A stretch of DNA of 64,000 bases from Actinobacteria bacterium HGW-Actinobacteria-6 (GCA_002841295.1 PHEU01000002.1:62001-126000); one strand, 5' to 3'; positions 1 to 9,713 are shown, counted from the first letter of the stretch. A program made the numbers and translations. Notes: generated by a model not told the origin, from the letters alone.

Positions 1-90
1 CCACAGCCCTTTGAGGAACTGCAACCTGGCCGCGTCGCTGCCTCCAGCAGTCTCGAGATACGCGCTGGTTACTTTGTTGACGAGATCCAT
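1..90 (-). CDS. Formate dehydrogenase accessory protein (FdhE/TorD-like), N-terminal fragment
   Basis: Only the first 30 codons lie in the window; the gene runs off the left edge. It begins MDLVNKVTSAYLET and is a continuous open frame to base 1. It is the fourth gene of the formate dehydrogenase operon, about 100 bases after fdnI on the same strand, where FdhE- or TorD-type maturation chaperones for Tat-exported molybdoenzymes usually sit. An AAGGAG stretch lies 15 bases before the ATG, so an in-frame TTG at 96 with better spacing could be the true start. The functional name is an inference from position; 30 residues are too few to prove the family. Confidence 0.45.
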   Translation of the reverse strand, partial: MDLVNKVTSAYLETAGGSDAARLQFLKGLW

Positions 91-192
91 GTTCAAAATG
101 ACTCACTCCTTCTCGCGGCGACGGGGTCGGACCCGATGGTCCGACCCCCCGCACGCGGAATGCGTATCTAGCGTAGTGAAACGGTCGAGCAA

Positions 193-864
193 TTACTCCT
201 CGATTACGTTCTTGCCACTCGCCAGCTCTACCTCGGCCCAGTGACCCCAGTGATAGCGGGCCTCCTCTACGGTCACGCGACCGTTGCCGAGCATGAGCCG
301 AGCCAACCCGCGATACGGCTGCCAAACACCCGCACCGAGGTAGACGTGCACAACCATGATGCACGCAATCAGGAAGAAGGCGACATCATGCAAGAAGAGC
401 GCAATGCGGAAGACATCCGCCGACACAAACGCGCCGGCCCACAAGACAACACCCGTAACGGCAATGAGAACCGCCGCGAAGATCAGCAGAGCGTCCGCAA
501 GACGCTGTCCTGACTTGACCTCATGCTGTTTGGGCATGTGTGTGGTCTTTGGCGTGAACAGGTACTTCGCAAACAGCACCATGAACCGCTTGTCGTCCGC
601 GTCCCAGGGGGCGAACAGGTTCTTCACGATGTGCACGAATCCCTTGGGGGCCGCAATCAGGCCGTACAGGGGAGCGACGATGAACACCACGGCGAACACC
701 CTGTGAGAGATCCTGAACATCTGTACAACCTCGGGTCCGACGGCGCGGCCAAGCGCAGGAATGAACACTACCGCTCCGCTCACGAGGAGAATGAGAGTCG
801 CGACCATGTGAACGCCGTGAATCACTCGCTTGAACAGACTATGGCGCTGAATGTAGACAGTCAC
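193..864 (-). CDS. fdnI: Formate dehydrogenase cytochrome b subunit (gamma, FdnI-like)
   Basis: Membrane diheme cytochrome b subunit that takes electrons from the iron-sulfur subunit and passes them to quinone. The 223 residues hold four hydrophobic segments (roughly 15-35, 53-72, 125-150, 160-182). Histidines suited to heme ligation lie in or beside them, including H17 and H20 near the first helix, H54 in the SHRVF motif, and a late FLHD...VVHVYLG helix. Length and helix count fit the FdnI/FdoI family (about 210-220 residues). It starts with GTG at 864, three bases after the stop of fdnH, so translation is probably coupled. A long charged loop (about residues 80-110) faces one side of the membrane. 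Confidence 0.88.
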   Translation of the reverse strand: MTVYIQRHSLFKRVIHGVHMVATLILLVSGAVVFIPALGRAVGPEVVQMFRISHRVFAVVFIVAPLYGLIAAPKGFVHIVKNLFAPWDADDKRFMVLFAKYLFTPKTTHMPKQHEVKSGQRLADALLIFAAVLIAVTGVVLWAGAFVSADVFRIALFLHDVAFFLIACIMVVHVYLGAGVWQPYRGLARLMLGNGRVTVEEARYHWGHWAEVELASGKNVIEE

Positions 865-866
865 GG

Positions 867-1694
867 TTACTTCGCCTCCTTCGCGGCATCGTCCTTCGGC
901 TTGCTCTTGACGTTCATGCCTTCACGCTCGTAGCCCATGCTCGCCAGGAAGGAAACGCCGAGACCACCGATCATGGCTGCGACGCCCAGGCCCGTAAGCG
1001 GCTTGAGCAGCGACATCAGGCCACTGACATCCGACGCCTTCGGGTCACGAATGAGACCGTGCGCCTCGTAGCCGTACTTGGCGACGAACAGCGAGTGCAT
1101 GCCGCCCATCTCGGTCACTCCGTAAAGCTCAGCCTTGTCGAAACCGGCCGCCTTGAGCTCGGCAACGCGCGCCTCGCCCTCGGAAACCATCTCGTCACGT
1201 GAGCCGAACGTCATCGCACCGGCGGGACACGTCTGCACGCAGGCGGGTTCGCGGCCCTGCTCGACGCGGTCGTCGCACATGGTGCACTTGTTGGTGACGC
1301 TGAAGTTCTCACGGTACTTCGGAACATCAAACGGGCACGCAACGGTGCAGTACTTGCAGCCGACACACTTGGAGCTGTCAAGCTTGACGGTGCCATTCTC
1401 AAGCTTGCTGATGGCGCCAACGGGGCAGACCTCGAGGCAGGCAGGCTCCGCACAGTGGTAGCAGGCTCGCCGAGAGAATGCCCACTCGATGCCTTCAGGC
1501 GCGTCCTCCTCGCGAAACTCCATGAGAAGGCGTGTGTCGCCGTTCAGATCGGACATGCTCTGGTAAGAACCCGTGAACTCGTAGTCATCCTTGGTCAGGC
1601 TCGAAGGGAGCATGTTCCACTGCTTGCACTGGACCTGGCAGCCCTTGCAGGCGCTGCATTTCGACGAGTCGTACAGAATCGCTGATTCAGTCAT
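867..1694 (-). CDS. fdnH: Formate dehydrogenase iron-sulfur subunit (beta, FdnH-like)
   Basis: Electron-transfer subunit with four [4Fe-4S] clusters linking the FdnG active site to the membrane cytochrome. Cysteine groups are visible in order: CSACKGCQVQC (about residue 15), a CYHCAEPACLEVCP block (about 80), CVGCKYCTVACP (about 110) and CTMCDDRVEQG...CVQTCP (about 138-157). A single C-terminal transmembrane segment around residues 230-252 would anchor it to the membrane as in E. coli FdnH, followed by a charged tail. The 275 residues are close to the family norm (about 290). It starts 14 bases after the fdnG stop with a GGAGGGAATGACTG-type ribosome site and abuts fdnI. Confidence 0.92.
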   Translation of the reverse strand: MTESAILYDSSKCSACKGCQVQCKQWNMLPSSLTKDDYEFTGSYQSMSDLNGDTRLLMEFREEDAPEGIEWAFSRRACYHCAEPACLEVCPVGAISKLENGTVKLDSSKCVGCKYCTVACPFDVPKYRENFSVTNKCTMCDDRVEQGREPACVQTCPAGAMTFGSRDEMVSEGEARVAELKAAGFDKAELYGVTEMGGMHSLFVAKYGYEAHGLIRDPKASDVSGLMSLLKPLTGLGVAAMIGGLGVSFLASMGYEREGMNVKSKPKDDAAKEAK

Positions 1695-1708
1695 CAGTCA
1701 TTCCCTCC

Positions 1709-4700
1709 TTAAGCCTTCTCGATGTTGACGAGGTACGCCTTGAACTCAGGGATCGATGTGTTTGCATCCCCGACGTTAGGCGTGAGGTCGTTGGCGATAG
1801 CACCGGTTGCCTGGCCGGAGGCGTAGCCCCAGTGCCAGGGCATGCCCACCTGATGAACGGTCTTGCCGTCGATCGTGAAAGGCTTGAAGCGCGGCGTGAC
1901 CATGGCAAGCATCTCGACTGAGGCGCGGTTGTTGTACACCTTGACCATATCGCCGTTCGCTACGCCCTTCTCCTCGGCAAGCTCCACCGACATCTCGACG
2001 AACATCTTCGGCATTGCCTCGGCAAGCCACGGGATGTTCCGAGTCATGCCACCGGTCTGCCAGTGCTCGGTCATGCGATAGGTGGTGCAGACGATCGGGA
2101 AGTCCTTCGGGTCACCGGGCTTCACTGACTCGGCCTTGCCAAAGGTGAGGTTCGGAGTCGACTGTCCACCGTTGATACGGTTGATCGCCGGGCTCTCAAA
2201 GGGCTCGTAGTGCTCCGGGAAGGGACCGTCCTTCATGCCAGCCGCGAAGAGCCGTGCGCCGCCCTCGGCGTTCATGATGAATGCCTTGTTGTTCGGCGGG
2301 GTCGGCGTGATGGTTCCATCCGCAGCGACCACCTGGAAGCCGAAGTCCGGCACGTCGCTGTGATTCCACTTGGTGCCGTCCCACTCGACGAGCATCCGGT
2401 CTGCGTTCCACGGCTTGCCAGCGACGTCGGCCGATGCGCGGTTGTACACGACACGGCGGTTCACAGGCCAGGAGAACGCCCACTCCGGGAAGAGCCCAAG
2501 TCCGCTCGGATCGTCCTTGCCACGCGAGCCGGTCGGCTGCTTGGTCGGGTCCGAAGGAGCATCGTTGTTGTTGTAGTAGCCGGAGTAGATCCACACGCCG
2601 CATGCCGTCGAACCGTCGGCGGCCAGCTTCGTGAAGTTCTTGACCAGGACACCGTCTGCGACGGTGTAGCCGTTCATGCCCTGAGCGACCTTTGTGATGT
2701 CTGGCTTGCCGTCGGTCTCATAGGGCCAGTGCAGCTTCGTGAGCTGCTCCGGGTTAGCGCCACCTTCGGCCTCATAGAGCTCTTTCAGCTTATGGAAGAG
2801 CTCATCAAGGATCTCGAAGTCGTCTCTGGCTTCTCCGGGAGGATCGATGGCCTTGTAGCGCCACTGGATCCAGCGACCCGAGTTCGCAACCGTGCCCTGC
2901 TTCTCAAAGTGAGCCGCAGCAGGGAGCAAGAAGACCTCCGTCTGGATGTCTCCAGAGTTGATTCCTGGTGCCTTCCAGAAGCCCGCAGTCTCGGTCTCCC
3001 ACAGGTCGACCGCAACGAGCCAGTCGAGCTTGCCAAGCATTGAACGCTCAAACGATGCGTTCGGTCCACCGACGGCCGGGTTCTGACCCCAGCACATCAT
3101 GCCCTTGACGATGCCGTCATTGATCGACTCGAAAATGCCGATGTGCGAGTGGTTGATGGCGTTCAGCTTCGGAAGCATGTCGTACGCGTAGTCGTTTTCG
3201 GCAGTGGCGTACGGTCCGTAAATCTCCTTGAGCTGGCTCACGAAGAACTTCGGCTTGTTCGCCCAGTAGCCGGCAGCCACAGTCTCCGTCTCGATCCACG
3301 CCTTAAGACTCGGATGCTTCGACGCGACAGGGACGGCCATGTACCCGGGCATGATGTGGAACAGAACGCCCATATCGGTAGAACCCTGGACGTTCGCCTC
3401 TCCACGCAGTGCGTTGATGCCACCACCGGCAATGCCGATGTTGCCGAGAAGAAGCTGCACAACAGCCATGGCGCGCACGTTCTGCGAGCCGTAGGTGTGC
3501 TGCGTCTGGCCCATCGCGTACAAGATGGTGCCCGACTTAGCGGCAGCGCCCGTTGCGGCGAAGGCTTCGTACACCTCGAGGAGCTTGTCCTGAGGACAGC
3601 CGGTAACGCTGGTCACCAGTTCAGGTGTGTAGCGCGCGTAGTGCTTCTTCATCAACTGCCATACGCAGTTGGGATCCTGCATTGTCATATCTTTCTTTGC
3701 GACCTTGTTCACGAGCGGCGTGAACCCAGGCACTCCAGGCGCCTTTGCCCATGCGTAGGGTCCGGCAGCGGAGGTATCCCAAGGCTCTTCAGCTTCGACC
3801 TGGTACTTCCAGGTATCGCCGGCACCATAGGAATTGGTCGCCTCGTCCCAACCAGAGAACAGACCATCGGCCTCTGTGAAGGCGAAGTCGGGATTCACCA
3901 GGAACGTAGCGTTCGTGTAGTTGGTGACGTACTCCTTCTGCCACAGGTCGTTATCGATGATGTACTTCATCAGACCGCCATAGAAGGCCATGTCTGAACC
4001 TGATCGCAAAGGAGCGTAGATGTCCGCCAAAGCAGCGGAGCGAGTGAACCGAGGGTCGACGACGATGTACTTGCCGCCCTTGGCACGCGCTTCCTGTACC
4101 CAAGCCATGGTGACAGGGTGATTCTCGGCATTGTTGGAGCCGATGGCCATGATGACATCAGAGTTCTTGAAGTCGCAGAAGTGGTTCGTCATCGCTCCGC
4201 GACCAAATGAGGCGCCCAGTCCGGACACCGTGGAGCTGTGTCAAATACGAGCCTGATGCTCGATGTACGTCAGACCCAGCCCGCGAGCCAACTTCTGGGC
4301 GATGTAGCCCTCTTCGTTGTCGAGAGCTGCCGCACCAAAGTGTGCGATTGCCTCACAGCGGTTGACAGTGACTCCGTCGGCCTCGGTCTCGTAGTTCTCG
4401 TCGCGGGTCTTCTTGATGCGCGCCGAGATCTCTCCGATCGCTTGCTCCCAAGAGAGCTCTTCCCACTCCGACTGGCCTGCCCGGCGAACCTTAGGCATGG
4501 TGAGTCGGTTCGGGTTGATGATGCGCTCGCCGTTCTTGTCGTCGTAAACGGAGTTCACGCCAAACTGCGACGAACCCTTCGAACAGAGGCCACCCCGGTT
4601 GATGGGGTGATCCGGGTCGCCCTCGATATTGACGAGCTTCCCGTCGCGTACCGAGACGATCGTGCCACACCCGCCAGAGCAGTAGCAGCAAATGGTCGAC

Positions 4701-4840
4701 GTCTCTTTGACGTCAACGAGCTTCCACCCCTGAACAGGTCCTAGTGCCAGTGCGGTTGACTGTCCAGCGAACTCGTACATGACACTCGAGAAGAGTGCAG
4801 CACCCGTCAGCTGGAAGAAGCCACGCCGTGTGATACTCAT
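1709..4840 (-). CDS. fdnG: Formate dehydrogenase catalytic subunit, selenocysteine-containing, Tat-exported
   Basis: Molybdopterin enzyme oxidising formate to CO2 outside the cytoplasmic membrane. The N-terminus carries a Tat motif (TRRGFFQ) and hydrophobic core. A [4Fe-4S] site follows at C51/C52/C54/C58 (TICCYCSGGCG) with GGLCSKG further on. An in-frame TGA at 4243-4241 (codon 200) sits in NQAR-type context (EHQARI-Sec-HSSTV, then SFGRGAMTNH), exactly where E. coli FdnG has its selenocysteine (Sec196). Reading through it joins a 199-residue front part to an 839-residue back part in the same frame, giving about 1043 residues, the family length. The downstream hairpin is annotated separately. 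First gene of fdnGHI. An automatic caller would wrongly split it in two. The cofactor would be bis-MGD with Mo or W. Confidence 0.95.
4211..4229 (-). promoter_or_regulatory. SECIS element, apical stem-loop, in fdnG
   Basis: Eleven bases after the TGA codon the mRNA can form a seven-base-pair stem (GGUGUCC with GGGCGCC, two G-U pairs) closed by a five-base loop GGACU. Bacterial SECIS elements recognised by SelB have this geometry: the E. coli fdhF loop is GGUCU at nearly the same distance from the UGA. Seen directly: the pairing and spacing. Inferred: SelB recognition, since selB and selC are outside the window. Confidence 0.8.
4241..4243 (-). other. Selenocysteine codon (UGA) of fdnG
   Basis: The TGA interrupts an otherwise continuous formate dehydrogenase frame at the position of the catalytic selenocysteine of FdnG/FdhF. 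Both sides are conserved family sequence in one frame and a SECIS-type hairpin follows, so recoding is far more likely than a nonsense mutation. Confidence 0.94.
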
Positions 4841-4963
4841 CCGTGCTCCCTTCGTGCGTACAGTTCGAATCTGTGTTACGCCGGTCGTGCACCACGAAAC
4901 CCTTAGCCCTCTCCCTGAATCCCACCCACTCTCTGACTAGCAGCGACTCCTGCATCCGGGCAT

Positions 4964-5014
4964 AAAAATGGCCGTTACATCGCAAGCCCGCGGTGGGCTG
5001 CCCTGCTTCGGCCA
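4964..5014 (-). terminator. Terminator-like hairpin in fdnG leader (possible riboswitch expression platform)
   Basis: On the minus strand UGGCCG (from 5014) can pair with CGGCCA (to 4969), enclosing a GC-rich inner hairpin, and the outer stem is followed directly by UUUUU (4968-4964). It lies between the aptamer at 5036-5130 and the fdnG start, so premature termination is a plausible control step. Termination itself is inferred. Confidence 0.5.
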
Positions 5015-5035
5015 GAAGAACCATGTACGAATCCC

Positions 5036-5130
5036 CTGCCGGGAACATCGCGAAGTAGGCAGCTCCGGCGTCTGCCGGGCTACATGATCGCGACCTCCTT
5101 TCCGGTGGGAGGCGCCACTGTTTCCCGTGA
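5036..5130 (-). ncRNA. Probable molybdenum cofactor (Moco) riboswitch aptamer
   Basis: The leader of the fdnG transcript folds into nested stems. CGGGAAACA (5127-5119) pairs with UGUUCCCG (5047-5040), closing the structure. A hairpin is formed by CCUCC and GGAGG. UCGCGA pairs with a second UCGCGA, and on top of that GUAG/CUAC and CCGGC/GCCGG form an apical arm. The layout and the GGAGCUGCCUAC segment resemble the Moco RNA family as I remember it, which controls molybdenum enzyme and cofactor genes. The position ahead of a molybdoenzyme operon fits. A Rfam RF01055 search would decide. Confidence 0.7.
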
Positions 5131-5277
5131 CACCCTATCGGTTCAACGTCCATAGCGCGTGCCGGCGCGACAGGCTCGAAGAACTCGGAGATTCATATGA
5201 ATGACATGTCAAAGTAGCGCTCAAGGTCGAGCGTTTGTCTCATGGGCAGAGCCCACGGCTACAAGGGGGTGAAGTTT

Positions 5278-5306
5278 ACATTACGCTTAACAAACAGTTC
5301 AGTCAA
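5278..5306 (-). promoter_or_regulatory. Sigma-70-type promoter of the fdn operon
   Basis: Minus-strand TTGACT (5306-5301) and TAATGT (5283-5278) are separated by exactly 17 bases. Transcription from here would include the putative Moco aptamer and end in fdnG. A ten-base palindrome TGACATGTCA lies downstream at 5202-5211. Between this promoter and 5394 nothing else is evident. Confidence 0.6.
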
Positions 5307-5393
5307 ACAGGTTTAGACAGCCGGGTGACGAACGAGTGGCGGCGGTAAGCTGTCACACGCAACAGTGCGCTGCATAACAGCAACCTCAAGCCG

Positions 5394-6401
5394 CTAAAGC
5401 GTGAGCTCGCCAGCGAGATCCTGCTGCATCATCCGGCGGACGGTCAAGGCATCAAGGCCCTGCCCGAGCAAGACGGCAAGCTTCGTGAGCGCCGCTTCGG
5501 AGGTCATGTCGAAGCCCGGAACCGCACCGGCGCGCATCAGCGCCGAACCAGTCGCATACGCACCGGGCTTCACCGAGCCTCGGACGCACTGCGTCACGAC
5601 AACGACCGCGATGCCATCGGCCACTGCTCTCTCGATGGCTGCCAGGAACTCGCGGTCATCTGACGGACCATTGCCAGCACCGTACGCCTCGACTACGAGC
5701 CCACGCAGCGGCGGCCTGCAGATGTTCGCTAGAATCGATGCCGAGAACCCGGGGAACAGACGCACCGCCGCAACATTCCCGAGACGAGCAGCCATCAGCC
5801 CGGGTTCCCCTGCGGATGCCCTCACCAGCGAGCGGTTGACCACGATGTCGGCACCAAGCTTGGCGAGCGGGGCGCATCTCGGCGATTCGAACGCGTCCAG
5901 CCCGAAAGCGTCCACCTTCATCGCACGGTTGCCCCTCAGCAGAAACTCCCCAAAGAGCAGACTCACTTCCGGAACATCGGGGCGCGCTGCCACCTGGAGT
6001 GCACCGATCAGGTTCTGCCGACCGTCGCTTCGCGCCCTGGCGATTGGAATCTGTGAGCCGGTGACCACCACGGGCTTGCCGAAGTCGGGCAGCAAGAATG
6101 AGAGTGCCGAGGAGGTGTACACCATCGTGTCGGTCCCGTGCAGTACCACGAATCCGGCATGATCCTCTCGGCGGTCGTACAGGATTCGGGCGATCGTACA
6201 CCAGGTATCCGGCGTCGCGTTCGACGAGTCGATCAGAGGGTCCAGCTCCATGAAGGAAATCGGTGGGAGCTCGCCCTGAGAGTTGGCGACGATGTCTTCA
6301 AGATACGGAGCCAATGCGGCCGGTGCCGGCGCGCTCCCGTCAGGAGTGTCCACCATCCCGATCGTGCCGCCGGTGTGGAGAACAAGCACGCTGTCACTCA
6401 T
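5394..6401 (-). CDS. ansA: L-asparaginase, type I (cytoplasmic-like)
   Basis: Hydrolyses asparagine to aspartate and ammonia. The 335 residues carry both family signatures: the first catalytic threonine in LHTGGTIGM near the N-terminus and the second in LHGTDTMVYTSSAL around residue 105. The serine/threonine amidohydrolase fold continues with the GSQIP and VVEAYGAGNGP motifs. There is no signal peptide, so the enzyme is cytoplasmic. It starts 30 bases after the last permease gene of an amino-acid ABC operon and is surely cotranscribed, suggesting the transporter brings in asparagine, aspartate or related substrates. A truncated copy of this gene's N-terminus lies at 13244-13390. Confidence 0.93.
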   Translation of the reverse strand: MSDSVLVLHTGGTIGMVDTPDGSAPAPAALAPYLEDIVANSQGELPPISFMELDPLIDSSNATPDTWCTIARILYDRREDHAGFVVLHGTDTMVYTSSALSFLLPDFGKPVVVTGSQIPIARARSDGRQNLIGALQVAARPDVPEVSLLFGEFLLRGNRAMKVDAFGLDAFESPRCAPLAKLGADIVVNRSLVRASAGEPGLMAARLGNVAAVRLFPGFSASILANICRPPLRGLVVEAYGAGNGPSDDREFLAAIERAVADGIAVVVVTQCVRGSVKPGAYATGSALMRAGAVPGFDMTSEAALTKLAVLLGQGLDALTVRRMMQQDLAGELTL

Positions 6402-6430
6402 GTTGGCTCCGCCTCCGCATGGGTCTGGCG

Positions 6431-7117
6431 CTAGGAACCGATCGTACCGCGGCCTGCAGACAGCTTGGTCTGTAGTCGCCGGGCGATGGTAGAGATGATG
6501 AAGTTGATAGTGAAGTAGACGAGCGAGATTATCACGTAGATAGTGATGATCTGTGCCGGCTTCCAGTACTTCGCCGCGAGGATCGTGCCTTTGAACATCA
6601 GTTCATAGGCGCCGATCGCCATCGCGAACGATGAGTCCTTGATGACCGTGACGAACTGAGAGACGATCGCCGGAATCATCTTGACCACTGCGGGCGGCAA
6701 TATGATGTGGCGCATCGACTGTAGGAACGAGAATCCCTGCGACCGCGCCGCCTCCCATTGCCCCTGAGGCACCGAGTTGAGACCACCCCGGATGATCTCG
6801 GCAATGATCGCCGACGTGTAGATGGTAAGACCGATCGTTGCAGCCCACATAGCGGGCAACCCGAGCACAAAGTAGCTCACAAGAATCAACAGAAGCGCAG
6901 GCAGGTTGCGGATGAACTCGATGTACGTGGTTGCGACCTGGCTGATCACCGGCAACCCCGAGTACCGCATCGAGCCCAGAACCGTGCCGAAAACGAAGCT
7001 CAGCACGATAGAAAGCGCGGATATCTCAAGCGTCAGTATCAAGCCGTAGCCGAGACCCAGATAGAGCACCGGATCGCTGAGCATCTGCATGACGGGGGTG
7101 TTCATGAAGGCTTCCAT
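6431..7117 (-). CDS. Polar amino-acid ABC transporter permease (second)
   Basis: Inner-membrane permease of the HisM/GltK class, 228 residues with about five transmembrane segments. The EAA loop signature that contacts the ATPase is clear: QWEAARSQGFSFLQSMRHIILPPA around residues 125-147 (only its core is quoted here as EAARSQGFS). Its ATG shares a base with the stop of the preceding permease gene, so translation is coupled. The pair forms the heterodimeric channel of a glutamate/aspartate/glutamine-type importer. Confidence 0.9.
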   Translation of the reverse strand: MEAFMNTPVMQMLSDPVLYLGLGYGLILTLEISALSIVLSFVFGTVLGSMRYSGLPVISQVATTYIEFIRNLPALLLILVSYFVLGLPAMWAATIGLTIYTSAIIAEIIRGGLNSVPQGQWEAARSQGFSFLQSMRHIILPPAVVKMIPAIVSQFVTVIKDSSFAMAIGAYELMFKGTILAAKYWKPAQIITIYVIISLVYFTINFIISTIARRLQTKLSAGRGTIGS

Positions 7118-7824
7118 TATGCTGCCCTCGTTTGGTCTTCAAGACGCCGCGTGAGCCGGGCGAGCGGGAAGCACAGCAGGAAGTACAGGAGTCCGACGAC
7201 AACGTACGTCGGGCCGTAGTGACCGTACCTGCCAGCGAACGAGTCACCGGCGTACATCAGGTCTCCGCCGGCGATGATGGCGATGACCGAAGTGTTCTTG
7301 ATCAGGTTGACCGCCTGGTTGGTGAGCGGCGGCAAGACGATCCGCATCGCCTGCGGGATGATGATGTACCGCATCGTGCCTACGTAGCTGAATCCCTGCG
7401 ACAGCGCGGCCTCGAGCTGACCCCTGCCGATGGACTGGATGCCCGCGCGGACCACTTCGCCGATATAAGCACCGTGATACATGCCCACGCCGAATATGCC
7501 GATCACGACGACAGGAATAAAGAGTCCGGGATACATGAGTGGAATCGCGTTGTAGAGCATGAAGACCTGAATGAGCAGCGGTGTGTTCTGGAAGAACTCG
7601 ACGTACACGCGCGCGACGGCGCGCGCAATCCGCCAATGCGACGTGGACATAACGCCGATGACGGTCCCCAGGGCTAGCGCGAGCACCAGCCCCAGGGACG
7701 CCACCAACAGCGTAACCAGCAAGCCTTGCCAGATCACGTCGATGTTCGAGAACAGCGCTTCCCACCGGGGGATCGCGAACGGCCCCTCCTGCAGGAATCG
7801 TATGTTCTGGATGAGCTCAGACAT
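7117..7824 (-). CDS. Polar amino-acid ABC transporter permease (first)
   Basis: HisQ/GltJ-class permease of 235 residues with about five transmembrane helices. The EAA loop is visible as LEAALSQGFSYVGTMRYI, followed by PQAMRIVLPPL. It lies between the substrate-binding protein gene (27 bases upstream) and the second permease (one-base overlap). It partners that second permease. The N-terminal stretch of about 30 residues before the first helix is hydrophilic, as usual for this subfamily. Confidence 0.9.
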   Translation of the reverse strand: MSELIQNIRFLQEGPFAIPRWEALFSNIDVIWQGLLVTLLVASLGLVLALALGTVIGVMSTSHWRIARAVARVYVEFFQNTPLLIQVFMLYNAIPLMYPGLFIPVVVIGIFGVGMYHGAYIGEVVRAGIQSIGRGQLEAALSQGFSYVGTMRYIIIPQAMRIVLPPLTNQAVNLIKNTSVIAIIAGGDLMYAGDSFAGRYGHYGPTYVVVGLLYFLLCFPLARLTRRLEDQTRAA

Positions 7825-7851
7825 GTCTGGTTATGAACTGATCCCTCGGGA

Positions 7852-8679
7852 TCAGTTCAGCGACCACTTCTCGAGCAGAGCCTGCATCTCGCCGTTCGAC
7901 TCCATCTCAACAAGCATCTCGTTGATGAAAGTCGTGAGATCGTCGGTGCCCTTCTTGCTAGCGATGCCGTAATCCTGGGGCGAGAAGCCGTCAGGAAGGA
8001 TGACCGAATCGGAGGTCAGATATCCCGAGAGAATCGACTTGTCGACCGAGAAGGCGTCGACGCGGCCGGACTCAAGGGCGGCGTTGATTTCAGGATATGA
8101 GGCGAACTCAAGGAAGGTGACCTTGATACCGGCCTTGTCGGCCTCCGCCTGCACCGCATCGCGGGTAGTTGCGCCCTGCGCGACACCGATGGTCTTGCCG
8201 TCGAGACCGGCGAGACCGGTGATCCCGGAGGAGTTCTTCACGAGCAGACCGACTTCGTCCTGGTAGTACGGGGCGGTGAAGTTCCACTGCTCAAGACGCT
8301 CGGGCTTGATCGTGAACGTTGCAATGACGAGGTCGAGCTGACCGTTGTCCAGGAGCGGACCACGCGTCTTCGCGGTGACGGCCTCGAACTTGATCTTGTC
8401 CTCGGCAATGCCGATACGCTTCGCAATCGCCTTCGCGAGGTCGATCTCCATGCCCTGGAACTCGCCAGTGGCGGCATCCAACAGGCCGAAGTTCGGAACG
8501 TCAGCCTTGACGCCCACGCGAAGCGTTCCTGCGTCCTTGACGGCCTGAACACCGGCGGGCAGCGATCCAGTCGACTCGCCGTCGTTCTCAGCGGGCGTAT
8601 CGGAACCGCATCCCGACAGAGCGAATGCCCCGAAGACCAAGGTAAGTGCGAGCAGCACCAGCAATACTGACCTCTTCAT
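7852..8679 (-). CDS. Amino-acid ABC transporter substrate-binding lipoprotein
   Basis: Extracytoplasmic binding protein of SBP family 3. The signal peptide ends in lipobox LSGC, so the mature protein is lipid-anchored at Cys24. Family landmarks are LRVGVKADVPNFG near residue 53, GMEIDLAKAIAKRIG around 75 and the late DLVIATFTIKPERLEQ. The glutamate/aspartate/glutamine class is likely but the exact ligand cannot be read from sequence. It lies between the ATPase gene and the permease pair in the same operon. An aggregate GGAGGAAGC lies just before the ATG. Confidence 0.92.
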   Translation of the reverse strand: MKRSVLLVLLALTLVFGAFALSGCGSDTPAENDGESTGSLPAGVQAVKDAGTLRVGVKADVPNFGLLDAATGEFQGMEIDLAKAIAKRIGIAEDKIKFEAVTAKTRGPLLDNGQLDLVIATFTIKPERLEQWNFTAPYYQDEVGLLVKNSSGITGLAGLDGKTIGVAQGATTRDAVQAEADKAGIKVTFLEFASYPEINAALESGRVDAFSVDKSILSGYLTSDSVILPDGFSPQDYGIASKKGTDDLTTFINEMLVEMESNGEMQALLEKWSLN

Positions 8680-8780
8680 GCTTCCTCCTTCTCCCGGACC
8701 TCGTCCGGGATATCTGATAACGCAGACAGTGCGGAGTACTAGAGGCCTCCACGGCCTCGACCAACCCGGTGATTCGCGCG

Positions 8781-9509
8781 CTAGCGCAGTATCTTGCTGA
8801 GGAACAGCTTGGTCCGATCGTGCTGCGGATTTTCGAAGAAGTGCTCGGGCGTGCCGTCCTCGATGATGTGACCTTCATCGACGAAGATCACGCGATCGGC
8901 CGCCTCCTTGGCAAAGCCCATCTCATGTGTGACGACCAACATGGTGATACCGCTGTCTGCCAGGCCGATAATGACTTCGAGCACCTCTTGGATCATCTCG
9001 GGATCGAGTGCCGAGGTCGGTTCGTCGAACAGCATGATCTTCGGGTGCATGTTGAGGGCGCGGGCGATTGCGACTCTCTGCTGCTGGCCACCGGAGAGTT
9101 GCGCCGGGTACTGATCTGCTTTCGCGCTCAGACCCACTCGCTCGAGGTACTTGAGCGCCGACTCAGTCGCTTGCTCCTTCGACACGCCACTCACGACGAT
9201 AGGGGCCAAAGAGACGTTCTCAAGCACGGTCTTGTGGGGATACAGGTTGAACTGCTGGAAGACCATCGCCACTTCTTGCCTGACCTTGGCGATAGGTGCC
9301 CGGTGCGCCGTCAGATCGACATCGTCGATGATCACCTGACCGGAACTCGGCTTCTCGAGCATGTTGATGCATCGGATGAGCGTCGATTTGCCCGAGCCCG
9401 ACGGGCCTATGATGACAAGCTTCTGCCCGGTCGGGACCTCAAGGTTGATGTCCTTCAGGGCGTAGTGCAATCCAAAGTGTTTGCTGACGTCGACAAGCTT
9501 GATCAACAT
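8781..9509 (-). CDS. Amino-acid ABC transporter ATP-binding protein (GlnQ/GltL class)
   Basis: Energises the importer. Walker A is GPSGSGKST, the Q-loop lies in [11 protein letters not shown], the signature is LSGGQQQR and Walker B is [13 protein letters not shown], with VTHEMGF as H-loop. A longer open frame extends upstream, but [12 protein letters not shown] is the usual N-terminus and AGAGGAG lies just before this ATG (spacing is short; a TTG one codon later would be better spaced). First gene of ATPase-SBP-permease-permease-ansA. The length of 242 residues is typical. Confidence 0.92.
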   Translation of the reverse strand: MLIKLVDVSKHFGLHYALKDINLEVPTGQKLVIIGPSGSGKSTLIRCINMLEKPSSGQVIIDDVDLTAHRAPIAKVRQEVAMVFQQFNLYPHKTVLENVSLAPIVVSGVSKEQATESALKYLERVGLSAKADQYPAQLSGGQQQRVAIARALNMHPKIMLFDEPTSALDPEMIQEVLEVIIGLADSGITMLVVTHEMGFAKEAADRVIFVDEGHIIEDGTPEHFFENPQHDRTKLFLSKILR

Positions 9510-9713
9510 TGCTCCTCTGCCGCAGCAGCCTTGATGTGCGCTGAGTGGTACGCGAAACAGCGATGACGATAGTCCTGAGAACGCCGCCGCGGAAACCGTT
9601 TGCTTCACGTGGGAGTCAGTGTATCAGTATGTGGTCGCTCGACATATCAGCGGCGCGGTCGGACCTGGTACCCGGCGACCCGAACGTGCCGGACTCGATG
9701 TGCATCACCACGC

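Noticed and set aside
1709-4840. Formate dehydrogenase apparently split into two genes by a stop codon
   Set aside because: The stop is TGA at the catalytic selenocysteine position, both parts share one frame and a SECIS hairpin follows, so it is one selenoprotein gene.
4713-5153. Minus-strand frame over the fdnG leader
   Set aside because: It runs through the structured RNA and overlaps fdnG in another frame, with no recognisable protein features.
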